Made by a program: the position numbers and the translations under genes. This document shows, piece after piece, positions 31,083-42,431 of a stretch of 64,000 nt of DNA. The notes under the pieces were generated by a model. The model did not search any database and had not been told where the DNA came from. It saw only the letters and a program-made list of their open reading frames with translations. Positions within the stretch are counted from its first letter, which is position 1; the number at the start of each line of letters is the position of its first letter. Where the stretch lies: the NCBI GenBank assembly GCA_027946365.1, contig JAPEUQ010000001.1, forward strand, positions 3,720,001 through 3,784,000, read 5' to 3'. This DNA is from Kalmusia sp. IMI 367209. Its lineage: Eukaryota > Ascomycota > Dothideomycetes > Pleosporales > Didymosphaeriaceae.

Positions 31083-32602
31083 TCAGTACTGATATCTGTA
31101 CCCAAGCTGATCTCGCTCCTCTGCTTCTCTCCTATCCAGCTTCTGATTATGCCACCACAGTAATGCGACATGAATCAAGCAGAACGCTGCACCCATTACA
31201 GTAATACCAAGTCCTGTTCGAAACCCAGTCGGGTAAAAAGGTGCTTCCCCCTTGATGAACACATTGCTAGCCACAAAATTGGCGCAATTGCCCAGTCCAG
31301 TAATCAAAGCTGTGCCCACAGCAACACTCGCCCTGCCGCGCAAGTTGTTCGTCATCCAGGACACGGCCATGGGCATCTGTAGAAAGGTGCCGCCGCTCAT
31401 CGCAAAGAGTGAGAAATAGCGGATACCAGGAGCGCCACCTCGCGACTCGGAGTATACAATCTGGATAATCCAGCCAATCGTGACGAGTGCGATACCGAAG
31501 AGCACGAAGGGGAAACGCCAGCCGGTGCGGCTGGATAGACATGCGGCACTGAGCATGAATATGATCCCGGTGGCCCATATTGGGATGGACATGACCTGGG
31601 CACGCTCGGCTTTCCAACCAAGTTCAGTCAGAATCGTTGGCGTGAAAGATGTGATAGAAGCAGCAGTCATATCGCAGCAGAAGAACACTAAAGTTCTGGA
31701 CCACGTCAGCGAAGAGTTGCGAAGCTATGCAAGTTGAAACCTACGGGAGCCAGATCTTGTAGTCTGTGAGAACGGCAAACCAATTCGTAGATTTTAGCGT
31801 GAGCTTCTGGTCGCCTTTGTCGCGCCGCAGTTTCTCTAGCAGATGCTCTTTCTCGGTGCCGGAGAGGATGTTCGTTTTCTCGGGGAAGTTTGGAACGAGC
31901 AAGAAAATGAAGAATGAGATGGCTATCGTCGCTAGGCCTTCGAGGATGAAAATCCATCGCCAGCCTTGCTTACCTTGTACACCGTCCATGCGACGTATAC
32001 CGTAGGCCAGCAAACCGCTTATCAATGGGCCCAGAAGTCCAAATGTGAAGAACATGGCGAAGCGAATCGGTTGCTCCTTACGCGTGTAGTACTCTCCGAT
32101 GAGGAATGCAGCGCCTGCTGGAAGGGTCGCTTCTAGGACGCCCATCAAGAAACGCAACGCGAGGAGCCCGTTATAAGTATGCGTGAGACCTTGACATGTG
32201 GAGATCACTCCTAGGATGAACATGCTGAGTCCCAAGAAAATATTCGGCTTGACGCGCGGCAAGCTCAAGATCATGTTGCTCGGAATCTCTATGAGGACAA
32301 ATGGGATGAAGAAGATCCAGAGACAAGTGTTGAACCCATTGCTGGGCATGTTCAGACCTTTCTCTAGGCCTTCAATTCTCGCATTTGCAACTGCGCTGCG
32401 TGAGTCGACCATGTTGAGTCTCGGGGCCCTTGAACTTACTGTTCGTGCGATCCAGGAACAATATAGTGTACGTGCAACCCAATATTGGAATCAAGCGCAA
32501 GTCAAGCTTGTACACATAATATGAGGATGGCGAAATCAGCTCGTCGGTATCGTCACAGGCTCCTTTTGTCAACGCCTCGGTTTTCAACATGTCGTCAGCC
32601 AT
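31083..32602 (-). CDS. Dal5-like (anion:cation symporter) MFS permease
   Basis: Three exons: 32440-32602, 31745-32390 and 31083-31695; 473 aa. Introns are GTAAGT..GCGCAG (49 nt) and GTAGGT..GTCCAG (branch CTGAC). Plasma-membrane transporter of the major facilitator superfamily, allantoate-permease family, whose members carry vitamins, nicotinate-type acids, ureides and other organic anions. Typical signatures: DRTNIANARIEGLEKGL after TM1, spanning the first splice junction, and FLMGVLEATLPAGAAFLIGEYYTRKEQ in the TM4-TM5 region. About 12 hydrophobic segments are visible. The substrate cannot be told. A second member of the same family lies at 53878-55431 in this window. Confidence 0.92.
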
Positions 32603-33354
32603 CGGGACGCAAAAGCGCGATTTGGCGCTGCGGGCAGCTGTGACGACTGGAACTTAGCAGGCTGAAGCTTCTTCGACGTGCGCATAGTCCGTGGTCATGT
32701 GGGAAGCGAGCAGATCACAACGCCGGTTCCCGCCGCAACCGTAGGTGCACTGGGTGCCGGGTGCCGATGTTGGGATAGCAAATGGCCAAGGAACTAGGGT
32801 CAAGATAATTCTACTGAGTTTGCTAATGCATGTTCGGGAAAGGGGTCAGAGGTTTTGTATGCGACAGGCAGTATTGAGTGAGAGGATGGGGAGCCAGTAT
32901 CACTTGCAGGCGTTTTTTCACCTCCACGATGTGACGCGCGAAGGTGCAGACCTCACGAGCACAATATCTGCAAAAGCAACTATTGTGGTGCGGCTGGCTG
33001 GGACGCTGATTTTAGTGGCTAAGCAGGTGGCAGGGTTAGGGTTGTGGCCGCTAGGTCGCAGTCGAACCAAGCGAGATGGCTCGGGCGAGAATGGTCTGGT
33101 CTTTGTCGCTCGCGGTGGCCATCTTTAGGCACAGTTCCCTACTGATCTTCTTCCATGGCTGGATGCGCGTGGCTCGTGGAAACACATTGATGGTTGCTAA
33201 CAGTGAAAATCCAACAACCAGCCAGTCGGGAGCGAAGCGAGGCTTACCGATACCATCCGCATGGGACGTCGACTTCTCATGACCTGCAAGACTTACACCC
33301 TGATGTTGGTATCAATATGAAGCTCGTGCATGTTGCAAATATGCCCGACGCTCA
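32603..33354. other. Intergenic, no gene seen
   Basis: Upstream of the permease (-) and downstream of the methyltransferase (-). Contains a two-unit telomere-like TTAGGG stretch at 33032-33044; otherwise nothing notable. Confidence 0.6.
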
Positions 33355-34140
33355 TCATGCAGCTCCCTTCTCCGCCTTGATCAGCAAGAAGATAGGCCTT
33401 TCAAGCGCCCCCTTCCACTGCGGCTCCTTCTCCAAATCCTCTTCCGTCGCCATGTACTCCCTGAATCCCCCAATTGCAAATCCCGCGTCCAGCAATTTCT
33501 GCACGTATGTTGTCACCGTACGATGGTATTTTTTGATACTGCCACCGAGCCAATTTGTCTCGCGCAGCCCCTCGCTCCCGTACCTGTTCAAGGGCCAGAT
33601 GAGCTCCTCCGTTTTGCTGGACGGCAGAACTATGGTGACGAAATCGTCATGGGTAGGTGCGATGTAGATGGGATGTTCGACAGAGAATACCAGCCGACCG
33701 TTGGGCTTGAGCGCAGCAAAGAACAAAGGAAGAAGCGCGGTCAAAGACGACGTGGAAAGGTAGTGCAGCGCTAGGCTAGAGTAGATGAGATCATAACTCC
33801 CTTCTTCTAGAGTAAATGGACTGCTGACATCCTTGACTTGGTAGTTAATCCCGTTTGTCACGCTCTGTTGTTCTGCTGGGGTCATCTCCTTTGCCTTTTC
33901 GATCATTTTCGTCGAGATGTCAAGCGCGTCGACGTGCGCAGCACCATTGTCGACGGCCCAGCGTGCGAACCAACCTAGGCCGCAGCCTAGATCAAGAACT
34001 TTATGGCCGCGGACGGAGGATACCATCGTGCGTAGGATGGGCCATTCTGGGGCGCCATCATGACCCTGTTGCTGTCGGGGTAGGGTAAGGTAGTTCGCGA
34101 GGAAAGCCGTGTCATCGTATATAGGAATGTCCTGCGCCAT
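33355..34140 (-). CDS. SAM-dependent methyltransferase
   Basis: Single exon, 261 aa from the ATG at 34140 (MAQDIPIYDD). A farther in-frame start at 34350 would add 70 residues without family character and is rejected. Class I Rossmann methyltransferase: motif I VLDLGCGLG (residues 48-56) binds S-adenosylmethionine, DALDIS is the acidic loop, and YDLIYSSLALHYL is motif IV-V. The sequence resembles UbiE/methyltransferase-type 11 small-molecule enzymes. Cytosolic. The acceptor is unknown, and neighbouring genes do not point to a pathway. Confidence 0.88.
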   Translation of the reverse strand: MAQDIPIYDDTAFLANYLTLPRQQQGHDGAPEWPILRTMVSSVRGHKVLDLGCGLGWFARWAVDNGAAHVDALDISTKMIEKAKEMTPAEQQSVTNGINYQVKDVSSPFTLEEGSYDLIYSSLALHYLSTSSLTALLPLFFAALKPNGRLVFSVEHPIYIAPTHDDFVTIVLPSSKTEELIWPLNRYGSEGLRETNWLGGSIKKYHRTVTTYVQKLLDAGFAIGGFREYMATEEDLEKEPQWKGALERPIFLLIKAEKGAA

Positions 34141-35017
34141 TTCGGTAAAGCCTTCAGAAGTCGCCAAAGTTACACCGATATGTAACGTGTAGCAAAGGAT
34201 TCGATCGCGTTGGATCAAGTCGACGAAACATAGGCTTCGTATTTCAATGAAGACAACGACCAATGGAAAGTGCGCATGATCACGCAAGCCTCCCAGGCAC
34301 CAGCTACCTCGAGAGACAAGAGTGCAAACAATAAGTGTATTCCAAAACAATTAGCACGGATTTCTCCGACTTCGCGATCTTATGTGCGGTTGGCTTCGTG
34401 GATTGCGACGTACATATATAGTATCGAAGTGCAGTGTCGCGTCGAGATTCACGTGATGGCACTCAGCATTCGCGTCCATTTCGTTCATCCGATATTCGCT
34501 TAGACCCGCGCGTTTCGTTCAGTCTAATGCGGTTCCCGCCCCAACCTCGCCCCAATCTGCAATTTTGCTGGCATTTCAGCCCCATACGCCCTGCAACAGA
34601 TCTACGTCCCACGATGAGCGATTCAGTCACGCTTGCGAAATGCAGCCTTATAGACGGTCAAGCTTGCGAAATTCGCCCCGGCTAAGGGCCTTGGTAGCCC
34701 CAACGCGACTAGCGATTGGTTCAATTCTCTAGGATGCCTTACTGTCTCGCGCGAAAGGCTGTGCACCTCAGTTCCTTCCGCCCTACGGAGTAGCTCTTTT
34801 TAGCATCAGCCTCGTTGGCTAGTCTGTAACCCAGGCGAATATCGCTGCACAGTCTATGTCTAAAAGTAAGATGCACGATATAATCAACACTCGATTCCTC
34901 TCTTGTATTTTAGTATAACTGTTCATCTCTTACGACTTTCCGCTTCATCAGGAGCTTCGGCAGGCGTATCGAATTTCCTACAATTACCTTTTTTCGCCAT
35001 AGCATCACCGCGTGCTC
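34141..35017. other. Divergent intergenic region
   Basis: 877 bp between the methyltransferase start (-) and the sugar transporter start (+). Holds both promoters. The decamer CTTGCGAAAT occurs twice near 34630-34672; otherwise nothing seen. Confidence 0.55.
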
Positions 35018-36713
35018 ATGTCTCGAGCATTTGAACTACTTCCATCTGTCGATGAGGACGGAGTGGGATCCTACAGCCGTGCATCTTTGGACCTAGGCGA
35101 ATCAGTATCGTACGATGACTTTCGACGAAAATCAGATGCAGAATCGGTTGCATCACTTATCGGCCGCAACGAGTTCGACACGGATCTTAAGAAAGAAAAG
35201 GAGGACAACAATGCACCCCTGCGTGTATCTCTGAAACAATATTCGACACTAGTATGGTGGATGCTCGCCATGTCAACAGCCATCCTATACGGTGGCTACG
35301 ACTCTGTCATTCTCGGCACACTCAACGCCGTACCAGCCTATCAACGTGATTTTGGAGAGCCGACTGGGGATCCTGAAGAGCCCGACCTTATTCCAGCTTT
35401 TTGGCTCTCCATATGGGATGGCCTGGGTCCATTGGGCCAAATTGCTGGGTCGGCGCTTGGAGGCTGGTTTCTGGACAGATATGGTAGGAGGTTCTGTCTG
35501 AGGATGGGCAGCATATTTGGTGCTTTCGCTATCGGAATCCTTTTTCTTGCCAACATGCCAGCCAACAAGAACGGAAAGCGCATTATGATCCTCGTCGGAA
35601 AGGTCGTCCAAGGATTCGGACTCGGTATCATCAAGATCGAGACCTTCACCTACATGTCCGAGGTCATTCCCCGTGAGCCTCAAGGGTGCAGTCATGTCTT
35701 TGGTTCCTACTTTTACACTTCTCGGACAATTGATCGGAGCCATCGTCATCTTTGTTGTCTCTAATGATGATAGATCCTTATCATACATGATCGCACTGGG
35801 TTCGCAGTGGGCCCTTGCTCTCCCACCATTCCTCCTCGCCTTTTTCCTACCGGAATCTCCTGCCTACCTCCTTAAGATCAAGGATACACCAGGGGCTCTG
35901 AAATCATTTGAACGGCTTTTAGGCCCTAAGAACGATGCGCGAGCGGCTGTCCTTAAGATGCAAAAAACTTTAGACGAGGAAGCCAAAAGTTCGGTCAAAC
36001 TTAGCTATACGGATTGCTTTAATGCTGCCAACCGGCGACGAACTTTCATCGTCGTTTTCGCGAGCTGCATCGAGTTCTTCTTCGGTCTTTCCCTGCTTTC
36101 ATCTGTCAGCTATTTCCTCCAAAAACTCGGCATGGACGCAAGCAAAAGTATTCTCTTCTTGATTGCCGGCATCGTTATCGGCCTCGTGGCAAACGCTGGT
36201 TCAACATGGACCGTCACCCACATCGGACGTAGGAAGCTGACCATCACAACGCTGCTAATCACCTGCGGCCTCTGGACTGTCATGGGGTTCGCAGGCATCA
36301 AACAACTCAGCTTCACGCCCTGGCTTGCTGGAGGACTTTGCACAAGTATCGTCGTCGTATGCGGTCTTGGATGCTGGCCAGCATCCTACGCTATCATGGG
36401 CGAGACTAGCTCCATCCGCCTACGCTCAAGAACACAGGCCATCGGTAGCCTTGCAAACAATGTATCTGGCATCGTGATGAACTTCGGTTTGCCTTATGTC
36501 TATAATACTGATGCCGCGAACTTGGGCGCGAAGACAGGTTTCATCTTCACGGCATTGGCTGGGATGGGCGCGGTGATGACATATTTCTTTGTCCCGGAAT
36601 TGAAGGGGAGGAGTGCAATTGAGATTGATCACCTGTTCCAGAAGGGTGTAAGGTCGATCGGGTCGAGTAGCTGGCGGGATTCTGAGGAAGCGGTGCCGTT
36701 GAACGATGCGTAA
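35018..36713 (+). CDS. MFS sugar transporter (frame break at 35669-35672)
   Basis: About 564 aa from ATG 35018 if one extra base is discounted. Proton-coupled hexose/maltose-type transporter of the plasma membrane (Sugar_tr family). An N-terminal cytosolic tail is followed by TM1 with GGYDSVILGTLNAVPAYQ, the DRYGRR loop motif between TM2 and TM3, and PESPAYLL at the end of TM6; the second half continues to a VPELKGRSAIEIDHLF end. The frame from 35018 leaves family sequence at EVIPR and the continuing frame starts at 35673. Dropping one C from the CCCC run at 35669-35672 gives EVIPVSLKGAVMSLVPTF, the expected segment. No intron can explain the shift. Either a sequencing error or a recent null allele. 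Confidence 0.88.
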
Positions 36714-37154
36714 TTGCGGAGAACGAAAATAGATATTAGAATAGTATTTAGCAATGTATTTCTTCACCAGATTCACTACGATCCGGGCAGAGACTGAGAA
36801 AGACTCCACAACATGAAACTTGCCCCGCGCTAGCGTATAATTAGCCTCCCAAATGCAACCACCCGCAAACGACTACAGGCGCAGCTACTTATCTTCATTC
36901 ATCTCCAGGATCAAGTTGAGCTCGCAAATTGAAACTTCTCTTGATTAGAACGATCGAGTATGATCGAAAAGCCTATACGCTGCAAGACAAGACAACTGTA
37001 GCCGTATAGACGAGTCACATTTTCGTCGCTTAAAATCACCCGTCTAATTGCTGTGCCGTGCGCACGTCGGGCAGTTCCAACCAGCGCTCAGTCTCTCCTT
37101 GCTTGACTCCAATTGGAATCTCGAATTCGAAATAAGAAAACATTCAAGCCTGCC
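36714..37154. other. Intergenic
   Basis: 441 bp between two + strand genes; nothing seen beyond expected 3' UTR and promoter. Confidence 0.6.
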
Positions 37155-38600
37155 ATGCGACCGCTCAAGCGAGTTCCCGCGTCACTATTACTGCTTGTCA
37201 CGTCTATCCCAACCGCGTATACCGAGTGCAATGTTCGACATAAAGGTCCTCTAGACACACTATATATCTGCGGTACAGTTCTGACACCAACGGGTCCCCT
37301 CCTCAACGGCCACATTGCCATCCATTCCGGCCGTATCCACAGCATCGGACCCACGTGCACACCAGACGCCCTCGTACACGCCAGCACGACCATCGATTGC
37401 GGCACCTCAATCATCTCCCCCGGCTTCATCAACACCCACGAACACATTGACTACTCCACTGTGCGCCCCTTGAAGGACACTGGCGCCCGCGTGCACCACC
37501 GGCACGACTGGCGCTGCGGAACGCGAAAGAACGTGGCCCGCGAACCGCCACTGAACAACACCGCGCTCATTTCCGCGACATGGGGCGAACTTCGCCACAT
37601 CTTCTCCGGCACAACGTCAATCGTAGGAGACACGATGGCGCCTGGATTAGCGCGCAATCTAGATTTCGCAGCGGGGTTGGGAGGTGACCTTGTTGCTCCT
37701 GCCGCAGTGTACGACATCTTTCCTCTCGACGACAGTGCCGGGATCCTAAGAAATGGGGACTGCGATTATGGCCCGCATGCTGTAGCTGCAGATGAAGTAG
37801 CGCGGTGCAACATGTACCTTGCACACATCGCGGAAGGCATCGACGCCGAAGCCGCGAATGAATTCCGGTGTCTGTCGAATTCTACTTACGACACCGATCC
37901 GCTGCCTGGAGGCGGCGGACTCAGCGTCGACATCGTACGTCCGAACGTCGCGCTTGTGCATGCGCTGGGGCTGACGAAGGCTGATTTCGATCTGGTGGCA
38001 ATGAGGGGTGCGCATGTTATCTGGTCGCCTCGGAGCAATGTATTTTTGTACGGGAAGACGCTAGATGTGAGTTACCTGCTTGGGAAGGGGATTAATGTAG
38101 CGCTGGGGACGGATTGGTTGCCTAGTGGGTCGGCTACGATGGGGAGGGAGGCTATTTGTGCGACGTCTGTTATGCGGAAGAGTTATGGTGTTGAGATGGG
38201 ATCGAGGGTGTTGTGGGAGTTGATGACGATTAATGCTGCCAAGGCGGCGAGGTTTCAGGAGTACGTCGGGTCTCTCGAGATTGGGAAGTTGGCAGATATA
38301 GCTGTTTTAGAAAATAGAGTTGGGGGTGGGGATCCGTATGCGCAGGTCGTGTATGGATCATCGATAAATATAGAGCTAGTGTTGCGTGGTGGGAAGGTAA
38401 TGGTGATGAGTCAGGAGCTGGGAGGGTTGAGCGGGAGGAACTGTGAGCGTGTGATGTTTGGCGAGATACAGAAGATAGTTTGCGTTGCTGATGAGTTAGG
38501 GCAGACGTATGTACAGTTTGAGAGGCGGCTTGGGGGAGTGTACCCTGCGATTTTTCCTGAGGTTCCTCCGGATGAGCCATCGTGCGAGCCAACGCGCTGA
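37155..38600 (+). CDS. Secreted amidohydrolase-superfamily enzyme
   Basis: Single exon, 481 aa. The start is ATG 37155; the frame extends upstream only through non-ATG codons. The first ~23 residues (MRPLKRVPASLLLLVTSIPTAYT) form a signal peptide, unusual for this family. Metal-dependent hydrolase of the cytosine-deaminase/chlorohydrolase-like branch: an N-terminal beta domain, then the HxH motif in NTHEHIDY (H95, H97), further His residues in VHHRHDW and VHALGL, and the catalytic/metal Asp in LGTDWLPSGS (D320). C-terminal beta sandwich with IGKLADIAVLE, a hallmark of the family. Probably hydrolyses a cyclic amide or deaminates a ring outside the cell; substrate unknown. Confidence 0.88.
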   Translation: MRPLKRVPASLLLLVTSIPTAYTECNVRHKGPLDTLYICGTVLTPTGPLLNGHIAIHSGRIHSIGPTCTPDALVHASTTIDCGTSIISPGFINTHEHIDYSTVRPLKDTGARVHHRHDWRCGTRKNVAREPPLNNTALISATWGELRHIFSGTTSIVGDTMAPGLARNLDFAAGLGGDLVAPAAVYDIFPLDDSAGILRNGDCDYGPHAVAADEVARCNMYLAHIAEGIDAEAANEFRCLSNSTYDTDPLPGGGGLSVDIVRPNVALVHALGLTKADFDLVAMRGAHVIWSPRSNVFLYGKTLDVSYLLGKGINVALGTDWLPSGSATMGREAICATSVMRKSYGVEMGSRVLWELMTINAAKAARFQEYVGSLEIGKLADIAVLENRVGGGDPYAQVVYGSSINIELVLRGGKVMVMSQELGGLSGRNCERVMFGEIQKIVCVADELGQTYVQFERRLGGVYPAIFPEVPPDEPSCEPTR

Positions 38601-39209
38601 TGTAGAGGAGGTTAGGTATTGTTTTGCAGAACGCTGGTATGACTCAATTCATGTTTCACAGGACAGTGAGCCGCCAAATTGCAGTTCAGATTTATTATCC
38701 CTCACACGAACCGCTGCAAGTGACAGCATGTTATCTCGACATTTGATAATTTCAGCCCGTCAAATGACAGGAGAGCAAAAACGTCAGATAAAAGAATGAC
38801 GTCCTTCCCTTCCGTAGCGAAGGTACCTTACATGGGACTGGCCCTGCAGTAAACATGTGTGGAAGGCGGCAACAACGAAGCACAGCAGGACCGCACTTCC
38901 TCCTTCCGCTCGGATAATAATATTGTGATGGGCCAGGACTCTCTCTCCTTCACCACACACCATTCGTTGCGACCAGAGCTCCACCAATAGCTTTCACACA
39001 TTCACATACTTTAACCCATATCGCTATCCACAATCGCTTTACACTACACCTCAGCAAATCGATCTGAAACATGTTAGCCATCCTCATGGTCATTTTAATT
39101 CTTCTGTCCAACAGAATTGTTGACAACGTGTTAAGAATCCGGCATCCCGCAGTCAGACAGTCTTTCGCGAACAATCCCAGCAAACCAGCCAACCACTACA
39201 TACCGCAAG
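38601..39209. other. Intergenic
   Basis: About 0.6 kb, AT-rich, no gene seen. Confidence 0.6.
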
Positions 39210-40130
39210 ATGGCGACAGACAATGATGAGCTTTGGAATGAAGCGACCCGTAAGGGCGAGATGCTTTTGAAAATGATGCAAGGTGAACAAGAGGTCACTG
39301 CGAGTACTTTCACGGGTTTTCCAGGTAATTGAGTCGGTGCAATATGGTTGGATGCAAAATCTGATCAATATACAGACGAGTTCGAGAAATGGGGCTACGT
39401 CCGTCAGCAGAAACTGGCGGACGATCAAAGTGAGATGGGATTCTTCGGTCTAGACACGGTAATGCGCGATCTCGGCCTTTGGGACAAAAATCGGAGAACT
39501 CCCGAGGACGACGGGTACTTCGAATGCTGGGAAGTCCAGCATAACCAAGACGTCATCGCTGACGGCGAATTTTACCAAGTAAGCACAATACGTGCGCCTT
39601 TCACAATTTAACTGCATTGATACTAAGCGGTCCTGCAGTCCACCGGTGCGAGATTCTTCTTCGGCTTTGAAGCCTCTTCGGGCGTTCTCGTCTCAACGTC
39701 ACTCCGTAGCCCAGAGAATATGGCTCCCGAGTTTCCACGTTATCCTCCTCTCAAACATGTCTCCGATATGCTCTGGGGCCAGTGGTCTTGCCTAAAGGAC
39801 AGACCACGCGTCGACAATATTCGTATTTACATTGTTACTCAGGTGCTCAATGACAAAGCCTTGGATATCATTTGGCGTGTAATAAGATCTGCTGGGCTTG
39901 GATGCTGGCAAATGTGGCCGGGTACCAGACTAGGGATGGAAACAGAGGAGGGCAGGGCATTATTGGGAACGCCCGTTGGACAGGGAATTAGGTATTTACT
40001 TGCGCAGCATAAGGCTCAATTAGGTAGCAAGACCGTGACAATGGTTGATCTGTACGAGGCGGAAATGGGCGGATTCCCGAATCTGGTATTCCATATTGAG
40101 GATCTGGAAAAGGAGAAGGTCACTCATTAG
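39210..40130 (+). CDS. Hypothetical protein, three exons
   Basis: Exons 39210-39324, 39376-39578 and 39639-40130; 269 aa. Introns are GTAATT..ATACAG and GTAAGC..CTGCAG, the latter with a TACTAAGC branch-like site. All three exons keep frame and have coding-like composition. No signal peptide or membrane segment. I do not recognise a domain; the C-terminal part (LNDKALDIIWRVIRSAG, later EEGRALLGTPVGQGIRYLLAQHK) looks like a folded alpha/beta domain. It stands between a secreted amidohydrolase and a secreted cysteine-rich protein on the same strand. Confidence 0.7.
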
Positions 40131-40657
40131 GACCTGAAAGGATGCTCTGGCCGGTCAGCCTTTACGTATAGCTAGCATCATAATTCTTACAAGCTCATAG
40201 ACTGGACCAATTCATCGGAGTCGTGTGATTCTCATCACAACAAACTGGGTGAGGGTCGGGGTGGAGTCCGGATTTCCGCCCCCATCAAGCCACACACTAT
40301 AGGCACCTGTTCCGTGACACCCAATCAGATTGTCCCAAAGGCACAAAGAGCATACTGACTCCTCGTATACTTACACACGTGTGTGATCCTCTACAGTGAG
40401 CCTTACTAGAATGGGGAGTTCCCGAGTCGCTGAAGATTGATTCTCACGTAACCCCGGCCTCAATTCGGCCTCAGGTAGTGAATGAACATAAATATGACTA
40501 ACAATTGGGTCATGAACAAGAGTACGACTGTAGACAAGGCAGAAAGTGGAGGATACACAAATTGTATAAGTAGGCGCGTAGCTTCACTTTGTGAGCTACA
40601 GCAAAGCTAACATTATCACGATCGACGCACACGCACGAGCCTCGTTACCCCTCAAAA
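40131..40657. other. Intergenic with TATA box
   Basis: 527 bp. Contains the TATA box at 40565; nothing else seen. Confidence 0.6.
40565..40570 (+). promoter_or_regulatory. TATA-like box
   Basis: TATAAG 93 nt upstream of the secreted-protein ATG at 40658. Confidence 0.4.
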
Positions 40658-41360
40658 ATGATCTCATTCAAGTATATTGTCTCGCTCCTTCCTCTATCAT
40701 ATCTTCCAACAGCTTTTGCCATGCCACATGCAGCCCCGACAGACATTGACTACCCCGAGGTGATCCCCGGCCCTGGCCTCCCATCTCTCGCCTCCCTCGG
40801 TCTCACCTCAAAGCAACTGTACGAGATGGATTTGCCTGCCTCAGGTAGATATCCTTTCTTCCGTCTACACCGCTCCTCTCATATACTCTCACAGGATCTG
40901 GGGATTTCACTACTGCCTCCGGTGGCTGTGGCCCCGAAGAGCGCATGTATGCCAGCGTCAACGGCGCCATCGCATGCTACAACTACTTGAAGAGTTTAGA
41001 CACGACAGCGTGCGCTGTGCCGGCGGGTAACGGTGCGACGTGGATGTGTTCAAGTAGTGGGATTGAGGTTTACGGGTATAGCGAGACGTTGAGGGCGGAA
41101 TCGAGTTATTGGTAAGCTATGAGAACCTGGTGATCACGGACTGGAGAGATGCTGATGCGTGTGGTGAAGCCGTGATGTAGCATGTGCTGTGCTTTGGGTC
41201 GTTGATCATTGCACGCGTCCGGATCAGTCAGTTGCTGGTAAGTACAGTTTTTATTATCCTTTGATTTGTGTTTTAGGCAGAGGTGACTGATGTGAATTTA
41301 GGATACCAAGCACCGTGTGGCAATGGTAACATGCAGATTGGTGTCCAACATTTGGGCTGA
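40658..41360 (+). CDS. Small secreted cysteine-rich protein
   Basis: Four exons: 40658-40844, 40895-41111, 41170-41237 and 41302-41360; 176 aa. A clear signal peptide (about residues 1-21, ending AFA) precedes a mature part with eight cysteines: GGCGPEE, IACYN, TTACAV, WMCSSS, SYCRDVACAVLWVVDHC and APCGNG. The third exon uses the acceptor GTGAAG at 41169; the neighbouring TAG acceptor would stop the frame, while this one gives the SYCRDVACAVLWVVDHC block. Even cysteine number and small size suggest a disulfide-stabilised extracellular protein, an effector-like candidate. Enzymatic function not evident. Convergent with the cysteine-rich gene at 41632-42431. Confidence 0.75.
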
Positions 41361-41631
41361 TCATTGTTATCTGTACACACCATGTAAGGTGGTGGGCTTC
41401 TTTGTGGAACGCATAAGGACACAAGAATGAATTCAAATATTTGTATCCCATTTCACTTGCATTTCGGTCGTTTCAACTATTAGCAAGAAACCTCAAGACG
41501 TTTTTGATTTAGAAAGACATCGTTGTATCCTGAATTTGGATACATCGTGAGATTGGGTGCTGTGGATTTGTTTCTAGCATCCTCGTGTGATCATCCCTGT
41601 CCTCAATTCCTCTGAAAACCTTTTGATTCAC

Positions 41632-42431
41632 TCAATCTTGACATTGGCCGGCTGGAAGACCTAGTCATATTTAGTTTGCGCTGACGTCCGTCGTTGCATC
41701 GATACTCACCATGCCACTCTTTTGGATCAAATTGATCTGGCGAAATGTAACAATTCTCCTGAGGCTCTTCAATCATCTTTACCCACGTACTGTTCCCTCC
41801 AACTGCAGAGCCCGTCTTCCAGCACCCAACATCCACATAGCCATAATTTTTCGTATCATACGTTTTCTGGCAAGTGGGATTAGTCAGATCTGTACAGTTG
41901 CGACAGAGTAATGCGGTGTTGTAATGTCCAGCAGCAATCTATCCGACCCGTTAGCGAACTCGTGCTGCCGTCATGGATCAATTGAAGATATCCAACCTGA
42001 TGCTGCGGCGCCGGCCCACACCACTGCAACGCCTCCGTAAAATCAACGTCTGCACCCTCTTTCACGCTATCCTCATGCAGCCAACACCCGTCGCCCCCAG
42101 CCTTGCCGCCTTGCTCGATGTTCCCTACGCCTGGGCGCGAGCCGAATCCGGGCTCGCCGAAGGACCCGTTCGTTTGAACCCAGAGCCATGTAAAAGATCC
42201 CTCGTTATCGTTCAGACGGCCTTTGTTATCTTGCATCGTGGATGTCGTCCAGCATGTGACATTTATCTTTACGTTGACGCCCCAGGAGTGTACGGAATTA
42301 GGCATGCCATCGGCGTGGATCCTGCACGGGGCTTGCGCTTCGGTCGTGACTGTGATATAAGCTGGCTTTTGGACTTGAGGCGAACGACCGAACAAAGAAA
42401 GCATAGAGACGAGGTTTGCGAGCGGTGCCAT
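41632..42431 (-). CDS. Secreted-type cysteine-rich protein
   Basis: Three exons: 41997-42431, 41710-41938 and 41632-41660; 230 aa. Introns are GTTGGA..GGATAG and GTGAGT..GACTAG. Residues 1-20 are hydrophobic but give only a weak signal peptide. The rest is rich in Cys, Gly, Trp and Asn with a last exon ending GQCQD. Several N-glycosylation sites (NVT, NGS, NCT, NST) support secretion. Cysteines are spread over all exons (PCRIHADG, NVTCW, GCWLHED, QWCGP, LLCRNCTD, PTCQK, VGCWKTG, ENCYI). No catalytic motif seen. It ends 271 bp from the end of the convergent secreted gene. The 5' end could be refined by transcripts. Confidence 0.7.

Noticed and set aside
33032..33044. Telomere-like TTAGGG repeat
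   Set aside because: Only two units; chance or a promoter box, not an internal telomere.
34141..34350. 70-codon N-terminal extension of the methyltransferase
   Set aside because: Adds no conserved sequence; the inner ATG at 34140 fits the family start.
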